NCBI GenBank assembly: GCA_032768795.1 | Contig: CP136495.1 | Span: 2,110,501-2,174,500 of the forward strand | DNA from: Tremella fuciformis | Lineage: Eukaryota > Basidiomycota > Tremellomycetes > Tremellales > Tremellaceae | Reading direction: 5' to 3' | DNA length: 64,000 bases | Shown here: positions 11,785 through 23,666 of the stretch, piece by piece | How the letters are laid out: each line of letters starts with the position of its first letter | How positions within the stretch are numbered: the stretch's first letter is position 1 | Position numbers and translations under genes: made by a program | The notes under the pieces: model-generated | What the model was told of the DNA's origin: nothing | What the model saw: only the letters and a program-made list of their open reading frames with translations | Databases searched by the model: none

Positions 11785-11982
11785 GACTGATGCTTGGAGA
11801 GCTCTACCCAGACATGCCGACGACTGCTTTTGACGCCTTTTGACGAGAGAGGTGCATGCCTCATTCTATGTCCTGCACGGCGGCATCGCGCATACGGAAC
11901 GTCACTCACTTGGCGCGGCAGCGCTTCGGTCGCCGCGTACTTGGAATGCCTCAGCGGTGCATGCCAAGAGTCCCAATTGCTA

Positions 11983-13604
11983 CTACAACACGCCCAACAC
12001 CTCTTGGGCCGTGGCGCGACCCGAGATGATCGCGCCCTCCATGTACCCCTTCCACACCGGCGACAACTCTGACCCGGCGAAATGCACCAGTCCGTGCGGG
12101 CGTGCGAGCGAGTCGCCATAGAGCGTGAAAGCGCCTGTGGCAGTGACGGGACAGGGCGCACCCTGGCTGAACTCTTCCTTGATCCACTGAAACTCGACCA
12201 CTTCAATAGTATTGTCCACCAGCTCCTGGTTGCCCATCATACGGCCCACCTGCGCCTTGACGAGCTCCTCGCGTTTCGATCGAGGGAGCTTGGTGTACTC
12301 GACACCATTCGCAGCGACGATAAAGCAGGACAGGGAGTGCTGCCGCGGTTTCAGGCTCACGTCGTCTGTGCCGTACTCCCCATCGCAGGTGTCGAACACG
12401 AGGGAGACAGGCCACTCGGAGGAGAGGGAGAAGCCGGACCACCCGGCGTCCAACCACCACGCCGTTTCGTACAGCAGGACCATCTTGGTGTACGTCCCGA
12501 GGAACGAGCGCTGAATTAGTAGGGATTTGTCCACCGGCAGAGGGGGCGACCAGACGATCCCGGAATATAGGGGAGAGGGGATGGCATTGATGACGCGCCG
12601 GGCGGTGAAGCGCCTCCCGTCGCGCGTGGTCACTTGGACCGGCTCGCCGTCTGGGTGCTGCACGATCTGCTGTACGGCCGCGTTGAGCTTGACCGATCCG
12701 GGGGGAAGGACGTGGTTTGCCATCCACGTCGACATGGTCTGGTTGCCGTTACGCGTGCGCTGATACTGCCCGCCGTCCTTGTTAGCTGCAATGAGATCGA
12801 AGAAGCCCTCTGCCAGAGTCAACCTTTCCGACATTTTCATCAGGCTCAACTCGACTTACTGGCTGTCCTGGCAAAGTGCATAAAGTAGAATAGGGGCGTC
12901 TCGTGCATCTCGGCGCCGACGAGGGCGCGGCACAGTGGCGTCAGAGCCTGACGGCTGACATCGCCAGCTTGGAGCGTGTCGAGCCATGCGGCGACGGTGA
13001 GGCCGTCGTATTTGACTGCGTCGGGGGTGTTGTTGGGGTTGTCCAGGTCGACTGTGCGCGAGAGCCGGTCGAGCTCTTTGAAGATCCGGTTGTAGTCTTC
13101 GAGTTCTTCTCCTTCAAGCGGGATTGGCGAGTTGTCGCCGACACCGCCGTCTGCGTAAGTCAACACCACCACGGGACCTGCTGCATGACTTTACGCACCG
13201 TCATAGTACCGTAGCTGCCTATCTTTGTTGATTTCCCAACATGTAGTCCCCAGGACGCGCTGCCGGAAAAGAGTGTTGCCAGCTGCGATGTTGAGCTTGC
13301 ACACCTCGGGCTGTGTATACCTAGCGCGGTCAGAGATGTCCAAGAGACAAGCAAAAGACACTCACTCGTTCACCCACGCCCCGCCCACATCGACTCTGCC
13401 GCCCGACTTGCTGTCGATAGTGAGCGTCTTGCCGCCCACCCTGTCCCGGGCTTCGAGGACGATCACCCGTTTCCCAGCTTCGTGCAGTGTTCGAGCTGCG
13501 CAAAGACCGGCAAGGCCAGCACCAATGACGATGACGTCGGCATCGGGCGCGAGGCTGAGCCCATCCAGGCGATCGTGGATGGAGCTGACAGTGGATGTAG
13601 ACAT
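11983..13604 (-). CDS. FAD-dependent amine oxidase (first copy)
   Basis: Flavin monoamine oxidase family: oxidises amines to aldehydes/imines with release of H2O2. [13 protein letters not shown] leads into the dinucleotide fold [17 protein letters not shown], the [10 protein letters not shown] motif, and VGGAWVN. Later exons carry [15 protein letters not shown] and [12 protein letters not shown]. The C-terminal FAD-binding end is [30 protein letters not shown]. Three short introns near 13350, 13160 and 12850 are needed. It lies about 200 bp downstream of the alpha/beta hydrolase start and is followed upstream by a second, diverged amine oxidase on the same strand, indicating an old tandem pair. 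Confidence 0.9.
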
Positions 13605-14048
13605 ACTGCAGTTTCTTTGCCGGTAGTGTTGACTAGCCTTGCGCCGTCGTGATGGTCTTATCTTACTTCTGATTGTGGTTTGCATGGCGTGCCTCCGACC
13701 CGATCAGCCGAACGAAGGAAGCCGACCAGCCGCCGTCCGTCAGCTGGTTGTAGAGCCAGTCGAGAATGAGCCGCGAAGCCGCTCTGGACCCCGCGCGGTG
13801 AACCTTACTTTCGACATGTAGATGGGGGCCTCTGTGCCTGATAGGCGAGTCGATGGATGGGCAGAAGCCGAGTTGTTGGCGGTCAGCTTGGACTTGTTCG
13901 GGGGAGGCGTCCGCGTAAGGGGGCCGCACAGCGAACATGAATATTCGGCAACAACGCAAGGACACCAGACCAAGTGGGAACGGGCAAAGTGGATGAAACG
14001 ATGCAGATGATATTTTACAAAATGCGACACGGGCGGGCATAGACAGAA

Positions 14049-15834
14049 TCAAATATGGAGACCCGAAACACCATTCGTGAGGCCTTTGAGGCCGTTCGCA
14101 CCCACTTGGGGTACGCTATCCGACACCGAGTCGCCCTGCGAGCGGAAATACCCCCTCCCTCGCCCATACCCCTTCAGCTCCCTGGCCACCGACTGGGCAT
14201 TGCAGAAGCCTTGCTCGAGCGCACCGTCGATAGCTGCTCGCCACCCCCTTGCCCAATCAGCAGACGCAAAGAATATGTTTCCGTGCGGCGACTGTAGCTC
14301 TTCTTGGTATTTTGTCGCAAACCCTGGTCTGTACCATGCGGGACCCGCGCGCGCCCAGGGATCCGTGTTCCAGTTGTGGAACACCTGGAGAGTCAAGCGG
14401 CAGCTTTGACATGACATGGTGCGGTACTCACCAGTCGTTCCACCTCCATTGGTCGAATCGCATTCAGTGCGTCGATCACCGCCTCGGGGTCTTTCTCCGG
14501 CGTGAAGGTCGCCTTCTCGTTGGCGCCAAAAGCGACGATATGCGTATTGCCATTAGGGAAGAGGCCGTCGCTATAGCCAAACATGAGCTTGGCGGGGTAG
14601 ACGAGACCGTTCCACGATGCGATGTCGCCTTTGACCTCGGCGTGGATTTTCGACATGGCATTGACGTGACCGAGGCGGAATGCTTCTGCGCGAGAGGCGG
14701 AGACAGGTGGCTCGAACTGGATGGTAGAGAGGACATTGAGAGGTATGGTAGAAATGACTTTCCGAGCACGAAACGTTCGACCGGCCGTGGTCTCAACCTC
14801 GACAGCGTGTCCGTCATCCCGGATGGCGCTGATGGGCGTGTTGAAACTGTAGTCCAGGCCAGAAGCCACTGCCTCGTCGAACATGGCGCGGGCAAGGGCA
14901 GACTGGCCTTCTCGAAGTTTATACGTCGTCCACACTTCGCCAAAGTTGGCCGAGGTGTGGCCCTGCAGGGCATTCGAGTGCACGAGGTCCCAGGTGGCGG
15001 TGGTCTCGAGCGTCCCGCCGGATATATGCAGGAGAAGAGCCTCGAGCATGCCCCGTTCTTCGACAGTGAGAAGATGGCCAATCTGTTCGAGCCGGTCGAC
15101 GGCCGATAAGCTGTCGACGGCTTCGATGTCCGCTTTGGTGGTTCGGACGTTATCGAATGGGGCGTGCGGGAGGGGACAGATGTCTCGGCCGGCGTTGCCG
15201 TCGACATTGACGAAGATGTCCCAGGCCCGTGCTGCCATAGCCCCGGCTTCCTCGTTGCTCATTGTCCGAGGCTTGGCGCCTACACGATACAATCAGCAAA
15301 GTCTCCTCACACATGCAGTGGTCGACTCACCGGGAACGTTGAGAGAATAGAAATCGTCTCCGGCACCCTTGAGGCGCGTCAATATCAAGTCGTCCTCCAT
15401 GCCATATCGTTCCATCTCTTTCTGCAGATATCCCATCCAGTGCGTGACCCACGTCCCGCCCATTTCGTACATATAGCCTGGAGCTTCAGCTTGACTCCAA
15501 AAACTCTGGAACTGAGCCCACCATCGATTTCTGCGCTCCAAGTGCGCCCGCCGACGCGGTCGCGCGCTTCAAGCAACAACACAGAATGGCCTGCGAATCA
15601 GCTCAACCAGACAAACGTGGCTCGCGGTGCCAAAGGGGGCATACCTCTGAGCACAAGGTCCCTCGCAGCTATCAAGCCCGCATACCCTGCTCCAATGACG
15701 ACCACATCGTACTGGGCTACATGATCGGTAAACCGGCTGGCGGGCTCGACGACACCTTTGCAGCGAAAGACGCCCGACTCTATGCCGGTCCGTGCGGTCC
15801 AGTGGTATCCCTCGGATGTCTTGGGCGGCTGCAT
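14049..15834 (-). CDS. FAD-dependent amine oxidase (second copy)
   Basis: Second flavin amine oxidase, only distantly similar to its neighbour. The start at 15834 is the first ATG after an in-frame stop. Exons give YDVVVIGAGYAGLIAARDL, then [16 protein letters not shown], then (after a 38-nt intron) APGYMYEMGGTWVTHWMG, a GGTW motif placed at the usual distance. RKVISTIPLNVLSTI is the substrate-domain motif, and NIFFASADWARGWRAAIDGALEQG is the C-terminal FAD site (quoted as landmarks near 14290-14210). The tail after GYGRGRGYF is low complexity. The enzyme family deaminates primary amines or polyamines; the actual substrate is not known. It sits next to an APC permease, on the same strand. Confidence 0.88.
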
Positions 15835-16421
15835 ATTGAGGCGTACGACTGGAGAGGCATCGCCAACGAGCTCACTTGTGATTTATACAGCATGCGTCTG
15901 GCTCGTATAGATGCGCGAACGAGACTGTGCCGGTCGATCACTTGTCAGGGCCGAAAGCGCTAGAGCGCATCCGCGCGAATTGGTCAAAGCTCCGACCATG
16001 CGCCGTGCAACGCCCGCAGCTGCACGTAAGCTCTCGTGCAGGGCGCGGCGCCTGAAGGTTGAGCCGCTCGGATGAGAGGGTGTTGCGCCCCCGATAGGAG
16101 CACTCCAGCCAATCGCAGTGAAGCAGCTGGGGTGCCCAGATTTCGTTGGCTGCCGAGCGCGTTTTGCAGGTCATGCAGTCCGAGGTGCTCCCTGTGTTAC
16201 GACAAGTGCCCACTACAGCTTGACTTCGGGCGCAAATTACACATGTGGGGTTTCTCATTCTGGGTGCAGAATCTTAAGGGAAGTGTCGCTGGCCAAGCAG
16301 CTCTCAACGGCACAGATTCATCTCTCGAGCGATGTATGAACAACTTCTCATCTCCATCTCTGCTTCGCCGACGACAACCAGCAGCACCTCTCTCTCACCC
16401 TTAGCTCTTCACTCTCACTCG
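15835..16421. other. Intergenic
   Basis: 587 bp between the second amine oxidase start and the permease stop. No coding exon or repeat was recognised. Confidence 0.45.
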
Positions 16422-18738
16422 TTACTCTGCGTGTTCTGCGACTCCCTCAGTGGCATTGAGGTGGGGGATATCCAGGGGCATAAGGAAGTCGACGACGGGC
16501 GGCCCTTTGTAGACCTTTCGAGCGTGGCTACGAAATGAGCAACCACAAGCAGTTTCAGCTATTTTGACTCACACTAGATACCAGATCGCCGAAAAGCTCA
16601 CTAAGAGCGTATTAGCGCTGTCAGGGATGCCCTCCAAGGTAGACTTACTGAAAAAGCCGAGCACAACAGGCGCGTAATTGGCAGTGGTCGCGTCCACCGG
16701 GATCGCAATGGGCTACACCGATATCAGCCTATGCCTTCCTAGACTTCGGAAACAATGTCGCGCACCATGCAGAACAGGACAAGGGAGAAGAGGATCCAGA
16801 TCACGGCGACCCAATTGCAAATCACTCCCAAGCGACCGACCCTCCACGGGGCTTCCTTGACCCGGGCGCGGCCCTGCCAGAGGCTGATGGCGATCGGCAT
16901 GCCGTAGGCGAGGTCGACGCCGATGATGCCGACATTCAGGAATGCGTTGAAAGCTTGAGACGAGCCGAGGGCAAGGCAGGCGAGAGCCATCTGGATTCCG
17001 GCTTCCCACATCAGTCACAGAATAACAAAGCTTCGTGTAAGACTCACTGGCGAGGAAAAGGGCATTTCGCGGTTGAGAGTGAGCGGTAACGGCAGCCCAC
17101 CAGTGATGCTTGGGGAGTGCTTTGTCCCTCGAGACTGTGATAACGTCAGCACAATCACGGTCGTGTTTGCCAGAACATACAGGACCAGGTGCTTCGAGAG
17201 GCGATGTACTGGTTGGCGATACTAACAGGATTAGCGGGAGCCGGGTTCTTGTGATTTTCTTACCAGGCGATGTATGCGTTTGAGATGATGAGAGACAGCA
17301 GCGCGACACCGCCCGCTCTACTGCCAGTCGCAGTCGCCAGGATGACCGGCATAGGAGCGCCCTCAGCTTCCCTCGTCAGGAATCATGCAATCACTCAAGC
17401 TCGGAGAACTCACGAGCAGCGAGGAGAACCTCGATGTCTGGAAGAGTGAAGAGACAGCCAAGGATGAACACAAGGCCGGACACAACAGCCAAGGGGACGC
17501 CGATGACCATGGCCCTGGGAATCTTTGAGATCAGTCAAGACCACGACGAGACGAGAAGAGGTGTCTTACTTGCTGAGTGGGAACGGCGACCTCTTCGGAC
17601 ATGGCAGTGATGAAACCGATGCCACACATGACGAAGCAGCCGGGAAGCAGGCCAATGAAGAACGTGAACCCCTTGCCCCATCTGCAAGAGCAACATCAGC
17701 TCCAGCCAAAGGGACGGCGAGCTCATCGACGCACCCAGAGTAGCTCCAGTCGTAGTGCGTAAAAACGAATGAGGCGGGACGACGACCTTCTGCCGCCACC
17801 GCGAGCAGGCTAACGGTGATCACGATCAGGCAGATCCCAGTGAAGACTGCGTTGATGGTCTGATATCGTCAAGACTGGGAGACTTGAGGGGGCAGGGATA
17901 CTTACATCGAGAGTCGGCACCCAACGATGCCCCTTCCAGGTCGTCAATGTCGACGCGGCATACAAACCGTAGGTGATGACAAGAATCACCCAGACTTTGG
18001 GGGTCCCTGCGATATGTCAGCGCTTGGGAGGTGGCCGTGCGCTGTAGACGAACAGTCAGGATGGAAGATGTTAACGCCGCCAATGATGAGAAGAGCTGTG
18101 CCATAATGGGTACCAAGATCGAGCGTCCAGATGGCGAGCATGTACAGCCATCCGGTGACGTAGCTCAGCATGGTTCGGAAGCTCGGGGGAGCAAGAGCGA
18201 AGGACCAGTAATAAGGGCCACTGGAAGGGATCAGTAGACCGATCACCGGTGTTGAACAAGGAGAGAGTGACTGACCCAGACGTAGGGAAGCGCGAACTGA
18301 TCTCGCCGAGAGAAATGGCGACAGCTTCCTGCAGCAAACCGACCAGGATGAAGCCCCAGAGCAAGGAAGCCGGACCTCCGCCGATCATGGCCGTGTAGAA
18401 TCCGGACGAGACTCCAAAGGGAACGGCAAACACTTGAGGGTCAGCCTTGAGCGAACGACATAGACAACGCTGCTGACGGGAGAGCAACATGGTCTGGATC
18501 TCGAGCTGACCTCGGTTCTGATCCCGACGTCAACCAGGACTCTTGTCAGTGTGAGCGGGTGACCTACCCGCTTGAGCTGTGGCACATAGCCCAGGTCGGC
18601 GAGACCGTTATCGGCATCTCGAACGTTGACGTCCTCCACTGCGATATACGCGGCGGCAGCTTTCTTAGCCGAATCGGTGTCTGACGAGTCGCGGTGATGA
18701 AGGGGTGTCGCTGGCTGAATGTCCAAAGGCGAAGACAT
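16422..18738 (-). CDS. APC-superfamily amino acid/amine permease (UGA4/ACT type)
   Basis: Plasma-membrane importer of the amino acid/choline/GABA branch. The N-terminal tail MSSPLDIQPATPLHHRD is hydrophilic. The exons then give about 12 membrane segments, including GGGPASLLWGFILVGLLQEA, EISSRFPTSGGPYYW (conserved consensus loop), HYGTALLIIGGVNIF, MCGIGFITAMSEEVAVP and WQGRARVKEAPWRVGR. The last exons, joined across introns, read PIAIPVDATTANYAPVV and HARKVYKGPPV before the stop at 16422, well past the apparent stop at 16739. Around ten short introns make the exact exon edges provisional. Its position next to two amine oxidases suggests uptake of their substrate (inference). Confidence 0.88.
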
Positions 18739-18998
18739 CTCGTGATTGTACTTCAGAATGGGATGGGGGCGCAGCGAGCTCCTCTCTCATGATGCCTTGA
18801 CTGATATATGACCCCGCCAGACTTGCACGATAGGTGGTGTGAACAGACGAAATGATAAGCCGTGGCCGGAGCGGGGCGCTTCCGCGCTTCGTCTCTGGCG
18901 CTTCAGCGGCTAACGCTCAAGTCGTTACAGAGCTTCAGCTGGGAAAGTCCCCAGAATGACGGATGCATGACGCATTGTTACGACTGTAGCCCGCTGCC

Positions 18999-20174
18999 TC
19001 AGCGGCCCAGGTGCCGCAGCACGAAAGGAAAGAGGTCTTCCAGGTCACGCCTGCACTCCTTATCTCTCCAGTCGAAGCCGTGCTCCAATTCCGCGAATTC
19101 TCGATAGACGTGGTCGACACCTGTTTTGTTGAGGAGGTCTGCGATGTTGCGACTTTCCTCGACGAGCACAGCACTGTCACGAGCACCATGGATCTGACTC
19201 GTCAGTGAGCGACACGAGACGTTTGAAGGTTCCTTACCAGATAAGTCGGAGGAAAGACTCTGGAGATGCAGAGAGATGGTATCAATGGCCGCAGAGTTGG
19301 CGGCAGCATCTCGGGTCGACGTTCCTCGTCCACTCCTTGCAGCTTTGCACTGAGTCCTGGTGTCTCAAGCAGCACATCGAGGAAAGTTGCGTTCTGCAGT
19401 AGCCATGAGAACAGGCCTACTCTCGTCACGTCGCTCGTTTCCGTTTCAACCACGATCCCCGCTGTCCGTGTTGCGGTTTCCAGGGGTCGGAAAGGCGTCG
19501 GATCTTGGTGGAATGGCATCCAGTGTTGGAACTGCTCCTGCTACTGTTACGAAGTGCTCTGGGCGCAGGGAGAGGTGAACCAACGCTCTTCCTGGTGACG
19601 TGATGATCAGACAGGAAATTTCCTCCCATACCGTAGAACACCACGACAGTCTTTGGAGGAGGTTTGAGATGAGCGGCCTGTCTGCTCAGCATCCCGCAGG
19701 TCGTGCAGTTCTAGTGGATGCCCACCATGAGGTATGTGAGATATCCGCCTGCGGACTGTCCGACAACTGCCAGATCATCAGTACGAGCAGGGGGCAGACC
19801 GACCCCTGCCAGAGCCACGTTCAGGCTCGCTCGTATCCATGATCCGAGCGTCACCACGTCGTCGAGTATATCGTGTGCGGATCCTGGGCATAGCAAAGAG
19901 TAGTCGGGAATCAGGACAGTAAAGCCAAACTGCAGCGCTTCGTCTGCTCGTATTAGCGGACAAGATAAACAAGCATCCTGGGCTTACCCAAAAGCCAGTG
20001 TGGGAACCATTCGTTCAGGTGACGGGAGCCCGCCGTCAGTCCACCCGAGTGGAAGTAGACGAGCACAGGGGAGTCTGCGCGAAGAGCTTGAGAGGGCGAA
20101 TGCACGTCGACTCGGAGCTGCAGCAACCCTGCCTGGCTGGGCTGCTGGATAGCTTTGTATACGAAGGTGTTCAT
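18999..20174 (-). CDS. Alpha/beta hydrolase
   Basis: Esterase/lipase-like serine hydrolase. From MNTFVYKAIQQ the exons give VLVYFHSGGLTAGS (oxyanion HSGG), LIPDYSLLCP, DDLAVVGQSAGGYLTYLM (nucleophile GQSAGG), VVVFYGMGGNF, MPFHQDPTPFRPLE, PPTYLIHGARDSAVLVEESR (acid) and ELEHGFDW (His). Joining needs introns near 19980, 19710, 19590 and 19220. The ATG at 20174 is chosen because frames further upstream contain stops; a short extra 5' exon cannot be excluded. The gene start faces a transposon inserted 312 bp upstream. Confidence 0.82.
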
Positions 20175-20486
20175 AGCGTGGATGGTATCAGGGGGAGCGC
20201 ATCGCAAAGCATAGTCAGATGTATCACGCCCAGCTGCTCAAATGTTGACGTCGCGATGCTGGTTACTCAGCCGCCCTGGCGCTTGGGCGGTCCGGTGAGC
20301 TCATCGAATCCTCTTGAAGCGATGGCTGCCCCGTGAGGATGTTCGAACATCACGAGACTCAACGAGGCTGTTTTAGGACAGAGACTGCCAGTGACCAGAG
20401 GGCTGAGGGTCGTTCTGAGTGACATACCATAGTTGAAGAGAAGTTGTATCAGAGCAACAATCGCCACCCATGCAAATAGCGATGAG
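20175..20486. promoter_or_regulatory. Truncated divergent promoter, hydrolase side
   Basis: 312 bp between the hydrolase ATG and the left end of the YR retrotransposon. No convincing exon; a short minus-strand frame at 20267-20467 shows no family features. It probably was continuous with 25379-25524 before the insertion. Confidence 0.45.
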
Positions 20487-20546
20487 GCACCTCCCTGTCT
20501 CCGTCTCTCTTCGCAGGTGTGGCGGAAAGAGCTGCATGGGCCCGCT
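20487..20546 (-). repeat. Split direct repeat B2 (element 3' end)
   Basis: 60 bp identical to 20730-20789, offset 243 bp. It marks the 3' terminus of the YR element on the minus strand; a 69-bp unique spacer separates it from A2. Confidence 0.85.
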
Positions 20547-20615
20547 CGGGCGGGAACGAGCGAAGCGGGTACAAGCTAGCTAGATCTACGTAGAGCTGCG
20601 GGGCGGGCTGGCTGG

Positions 20616-20729
20616 AGAGCTCGGGATGCTTGATCCTGCTCAGGCGACGAGAGAGATGATAGGATGGATCAACATCGTCGTCCGTGCAGTGCCCTAAGAC
20701 CCCTCTCCTCTCGTCACGTGATCCATCAA
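20616..20729 (-). repeat. Split direct repeat A2
   Basis: 114 bp matching 25265-25378 in the same orientation. It abuts B1 exactly, as expected if B1-A2 represents the junction of a circular intermediate. Confidence 0.88.
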
Positions 20730-20789
20730 GCACCTCCCTGTCTCCGTCTCTCTTCGCAGGTGTGGCGGAAAGAGCTGCATGGGCCCGCT
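20730..20789 (-). repeat. Split direct repeat B1
   Basis: 60-bp copy of B2, immediately adjoining A2 with no spacer. Confidence 0.88.
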
Positions 20790-20866
20790 GTCCCAATGAG
20801 CGTAGCGTGTCGGCGCGGGTGATAGCCCGGGGTCGACACCAACAGGAACGGGCCCAAAGGCGCAGC

Positions 20867-22060
20867 TCATAAGGAAGGTCTCCACACCTGGCCCGGCTGC
20901 GGGACGCCGTCGGGTCGGAGAGATGAGGTCGCAGCCGTGCCGCCGAGCAACTTCCGGCCGGCGGACGCGTGTGATGGCGGCCCGGCGTCAACGTAAAGGC
21001 GAAAACAGTCGGAGTTCCAGCGGCCGAGAGTCTTGATCTCCGTCGCAGACATGCCGATGGATGCGGCCCACGTTGCAGCGCCCCGTCTGAAGGAGTGGCC
21101 AGAGTAGCTGGAGGCCGCGTATCCCGTGGCGTTGAGGGCGCTGCGTAGCGCTTTGGTCAGGAGCGAGCGCGGGAAGTCTCCGTTGGGACTGGCGAACAAG
21201 GGGTCCTGCGGCAAGTGGCGCCTGCACGCCAAGTACTGGCGGATCGCTCGGACAGGGCACACGTCTGCGGGTCCGGAGGGGATGACGACCGTGACGCCCG
21301 CCCGGAAGGGATCCGTCTTCGAAGCCGGGATGGTGAGCGTTGCCACATCGCCCGCACGCGTGGGGAGTGACAGGCTGCCGCAGGAGAGGTCGAAGCGTGG
21401 GTCGAACGCCGTGTAAGTCACCTCACCCATGCGCATAAAGCACGCAAACAGGAGGGTGAATGCGGCAACGATCGAGAGGTGGCCGATGGGGCCACCGAAC
21501 GCATTGGGATGGGCGCGGATGTACTGGAGTACCTTCCTCAGGATGGGCAGGGTGATCGGCAGGGCCTGGTCCTTGCTCGCGGTGCCGTGATATCTGTGTG
21601 CGCCGCGTATAACCCGTTCCACCCTGGCGTTCGTCAGCCCGGACTCGTCCAGTCCCAGGTCGATGTGGTAGCTCCGCAAGGCGGTTACAAGCCTCTTGAG
21701 GGCCTTGTTTGCGAGGCCGCCCCTCCGTTGTGCGATCAGGCGTGCTGCGTTGGCGATGAAGGCGGAAACCCGCCACGCGGGAGCGGGAAAGAAGGGCGCG
21801 GTCCAGCCGCGCAGGCGAGAGAAATTAACGAATTGTTGGGGGATGTTGCCGTACGAGCGGCGGGTGTTGTGCGAGAGGCCGTGCCAGAGGTAGAGAGCTT
21901 CTAGCGCGTCGCCTCCTACCTGGGCCTGCCAGTCACGAGGGGGAGGAGGCAGTCGTGCTCGGGCTGCGAGGCGACAAGGCGCCAGGGGGCAACGGGGCAG
22001 AGGGGTATCGTGCGTGGGCGGTGGTGAAGTCGAAGCGAGACATGGCGTCAGCCAGGTCAT
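20867..22060 (-). CDS. Tyrosine recombinase of the YR retrotransposon
   Basis: Integrase of the lambda/phage type that inserts the circular cDNA. The frame is up to 397 codons; the true start is not obvious because it overlaps the RT frame by about 128 nt. The core-binding part begins around SHNTRRSYGNIPQQFVNF. The catalytic Arg lies in FACFMRMGEVTYTAF. The box II signature is GHSFRRGAATWAAS (HxxR) and the nucleophile Tyr is in CFRLYVDAG. All catalytic residues are present, so it could be active. Translation may depend on reinitiation or frameshift from the upstream frame (inference). Confidence 0.88.
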   Translation of the reverse strand: MTWLTPCLASTSPPPTHDTPLPRCPLAPCRLAARARLPPPPRDWQAQVGGDALEALYLWHGLSHNTRRSYGNIPQQFVNFSRLRGWTAPFFPAPAWRVSAFIANAARLIAQRRGGLANKALKRLVTALRSYHIDLGLDESGLTNARVERVIRGAHRYHGTASKDQALPITLPILRKVLQYIRAHPNAFGGPIGHLSIVAAFTLLFACFMRMGEVTYTAFDPRFDLSCGSLSLPTRAGDVATLTIPASKTDPFRAGVTVVIPSGPADVCPVRAIRQYLACRRHLPQDPLFASPNGDFPRSLLTKALRSALNATGYAASSYSGHSFRRGAATWAASIGMSATEIKTLGRWNSDCFRLYVDAGPPSHASAGRKLLGGTAATSSLRPDGVPQPGQVWRPSL

Positions 22061-23666
22061 TCTCTGCGCTGGGAACCCAGGTTGAGGTCAGTGTCATGTG
22101 GGCTGCCATGGCCAGGCCGAAGATCTCGCGTATGATGGACTGCGTTGGGCGGTGCCGACAGCTGCCGGTGCGAATCGCCGCCAAGAGCACCGTGTTGTCG
22201 ACGACGCAGGTGACCTCGCGGTTACGCAGCTCCTCCGTCCAGCGCCGCAGGGCAGTGAGGAGCGCCAGGGCTTCGAGGAACATGATGTCCTTCCCCTTAT
22301 GCCTCTCTGGGATTGGCAGGGCAAACGTGTCGGAGCAGGATGCTTTGGGTCCAAGGTGGCCGCCCAGGCCGACGGTGGAGGCTGCGTCCGTCCACACCTC
22401 GCGGCTGGGGAGGTCATGGGCCAGCAGCGTGCAGCCGTCCCAATTGGAGAGAGTGCGTCGCCACCAGCGGAGCTCCTCCTCCAAGGGGTCTGAGATCCTG
22501 CACCAAGGTCCAGGGTCGGCTGTGGTGGCGTCGAAGACGCGTCGAAGGAATGCCCTGCCCCCTGGGCAGACCCGAGTGACAAAGAGGAGGCTGCCCGCGA
22601 TACTCTGGAGGCGAGTCGTGGGTATAAGGTTGCCGGAGAGTGCGTCGTCGATGTCGAGGATGATGCGCGCCCTCTTCTCCAGCGTGAGCCATGCCTGCGC
22701 CGCAGGGCAGTCGATGAGGATACCCAGGATCTCGAGGCGAGGTCCTGTCGTCGTCTTGCCCGGAGAGACTGCGACCCCTAGGCTAGCGCACACCCCGCGG
22801 AAAAGGGCTAGGCAAGCCTCGCCCGCCCCCGCCGGGCAGGTTCCAAAGCTGTCGTCCAGGTAGTGGTTGAGGCGAAGGCCAAGGGACTCGCAAACCCAGT
22901 GCAGGGCTTCGGCGAGGGTGTTGAAGAGGAAGGGGGATGACCGGCCGCCGAAGTTGAGGGTGAGGTTGACGTACTCGACCCCGTCGAGGTGGAAGCTGAG
23001 CAGGCGGACGTCGCGGCTGGCGGTGACGAGGTGGTAGAACGCGTCGGTGAGGTCCGCTTTCCAGACCTCGACCTGGCGTCCATCTTGATGGGCTGCGCGG
23101 ATGTCCGCATAGACGCCTGTCAAGCCCTCGTATGCCATGGGTATGGCGTTGACATCAATGCCGCCATTGACGGACTCGGCAGGGCGCTGCCTAGGCCAGG
23201 AGAGGTGATTGATTGTGCGGTGTTTGCCCCCGTGCTTAGGGACCGCACCGATTGGCGAGAACACCACCAGGAAGGACTCGTGGGGATGAACTTCGCGCGA
23301 CTGACCCTTCTCCAGGCGTGCCCGTATGCTCTGTCGTACGTGCGCCGACTCCGCCTCGTTCATAGGCAGGTTGCGAACGCGGGTGGCGGGTCGGCCGCTC
23401 GCCAGGAGAGGCCCGTCGTAGCCGAGCTTGACGCCGTGTCTGATCATCCCGAGGATGTTCTGGCTCAGTGTCGGGTCGGGGTAGTCGGCTAGGACGTCCT
23501 GCCAGGCGGTAGCGTTCAGAGGGGAGGCGGCGGCGGGTCGATCCAGAGGGTCAAAGACGGCAAAGCCGGCGGCGGTATTAGGTCGGGGAGGGGGTAAGGG
23601 TGGTATTACAAATCCGAGGGACGTGGCAAGGCTGGCCAGCGCGTCGCGGGTCGGGTTGGGTATGCG
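21933..23666 (-). CDS. Reverse transcriptase-RNase H of the YR retrotransposon
   Basis: The frame is open from just after a stop at 23667 and may join an upstream exon across an intron ending near 23667. RT motifs are VVFSPIGAVPKHGGKHRTINHLS, then KADLTDAFYHL, then NFGGRSSPFLFNTL and the catalytic LNHYLDDSFG (YLDD); these are typical of DIRS-order RTs (landmarks near 23280, 23070, 22960 and 22870). The RNase H domain follows with WTDAASTVGLGGHL, FLEALALLTAL, CVVDNTVLLAAI and SAENDLADAMSRFD, giving D-E-D-D. No integrase of the DDE type is present; that task falls to the overlapping recombinase. The protein appears intact. Confidence 0.9.
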   Translation of the reverse strand, partial: RIPNPTRDALASLATSLGFVIPPLPPPRPNTAAGFAVFDPLDRPAAASPLNATAWQDVLADYPDPTLSQNILGMIRHGVKLGYDGPLLASGRPATRVRNLPMNEAESAHVRQSIRARLEKGQSREVHPHESFLVVFSPIGAVPKHGGKHRTINHLSWPRQRPAESVNGGIDVNAIPMAYEGLTGVYADIRAAHQDGRQVEVWKADLTDAFYHLVTASRDVRLLSFHLDGVEYVNLTLNFGGRSSPFLFNTLAEALHWVCESLGLRLNHYLDDSFGTCPAGAGEACLALFRGVCASLGVAVSPGKTTTGPRLEILGILIDCPAAQAWLTLEKRARIILDIDDALSGNLIPTTRLQSIAGSLLFVTRVCPGGRAFLRRVFDATTADPGPWCRISDPLEEELRWWRRTLSNWDGCTLLAHDLPSREVWTDAASTVGLGGHLGPKASCSDTFALPIPERHKGKDIMFLEALALLTALRRWTEELRNREVTCVVDNTVLLAAIRTGSCRHRPTQSIIREIFGLAMAAHMTLTSTWVPSAENDLADAMSRFDFTTAHARYPSAPLPPGALSPRSPSTTASSPS

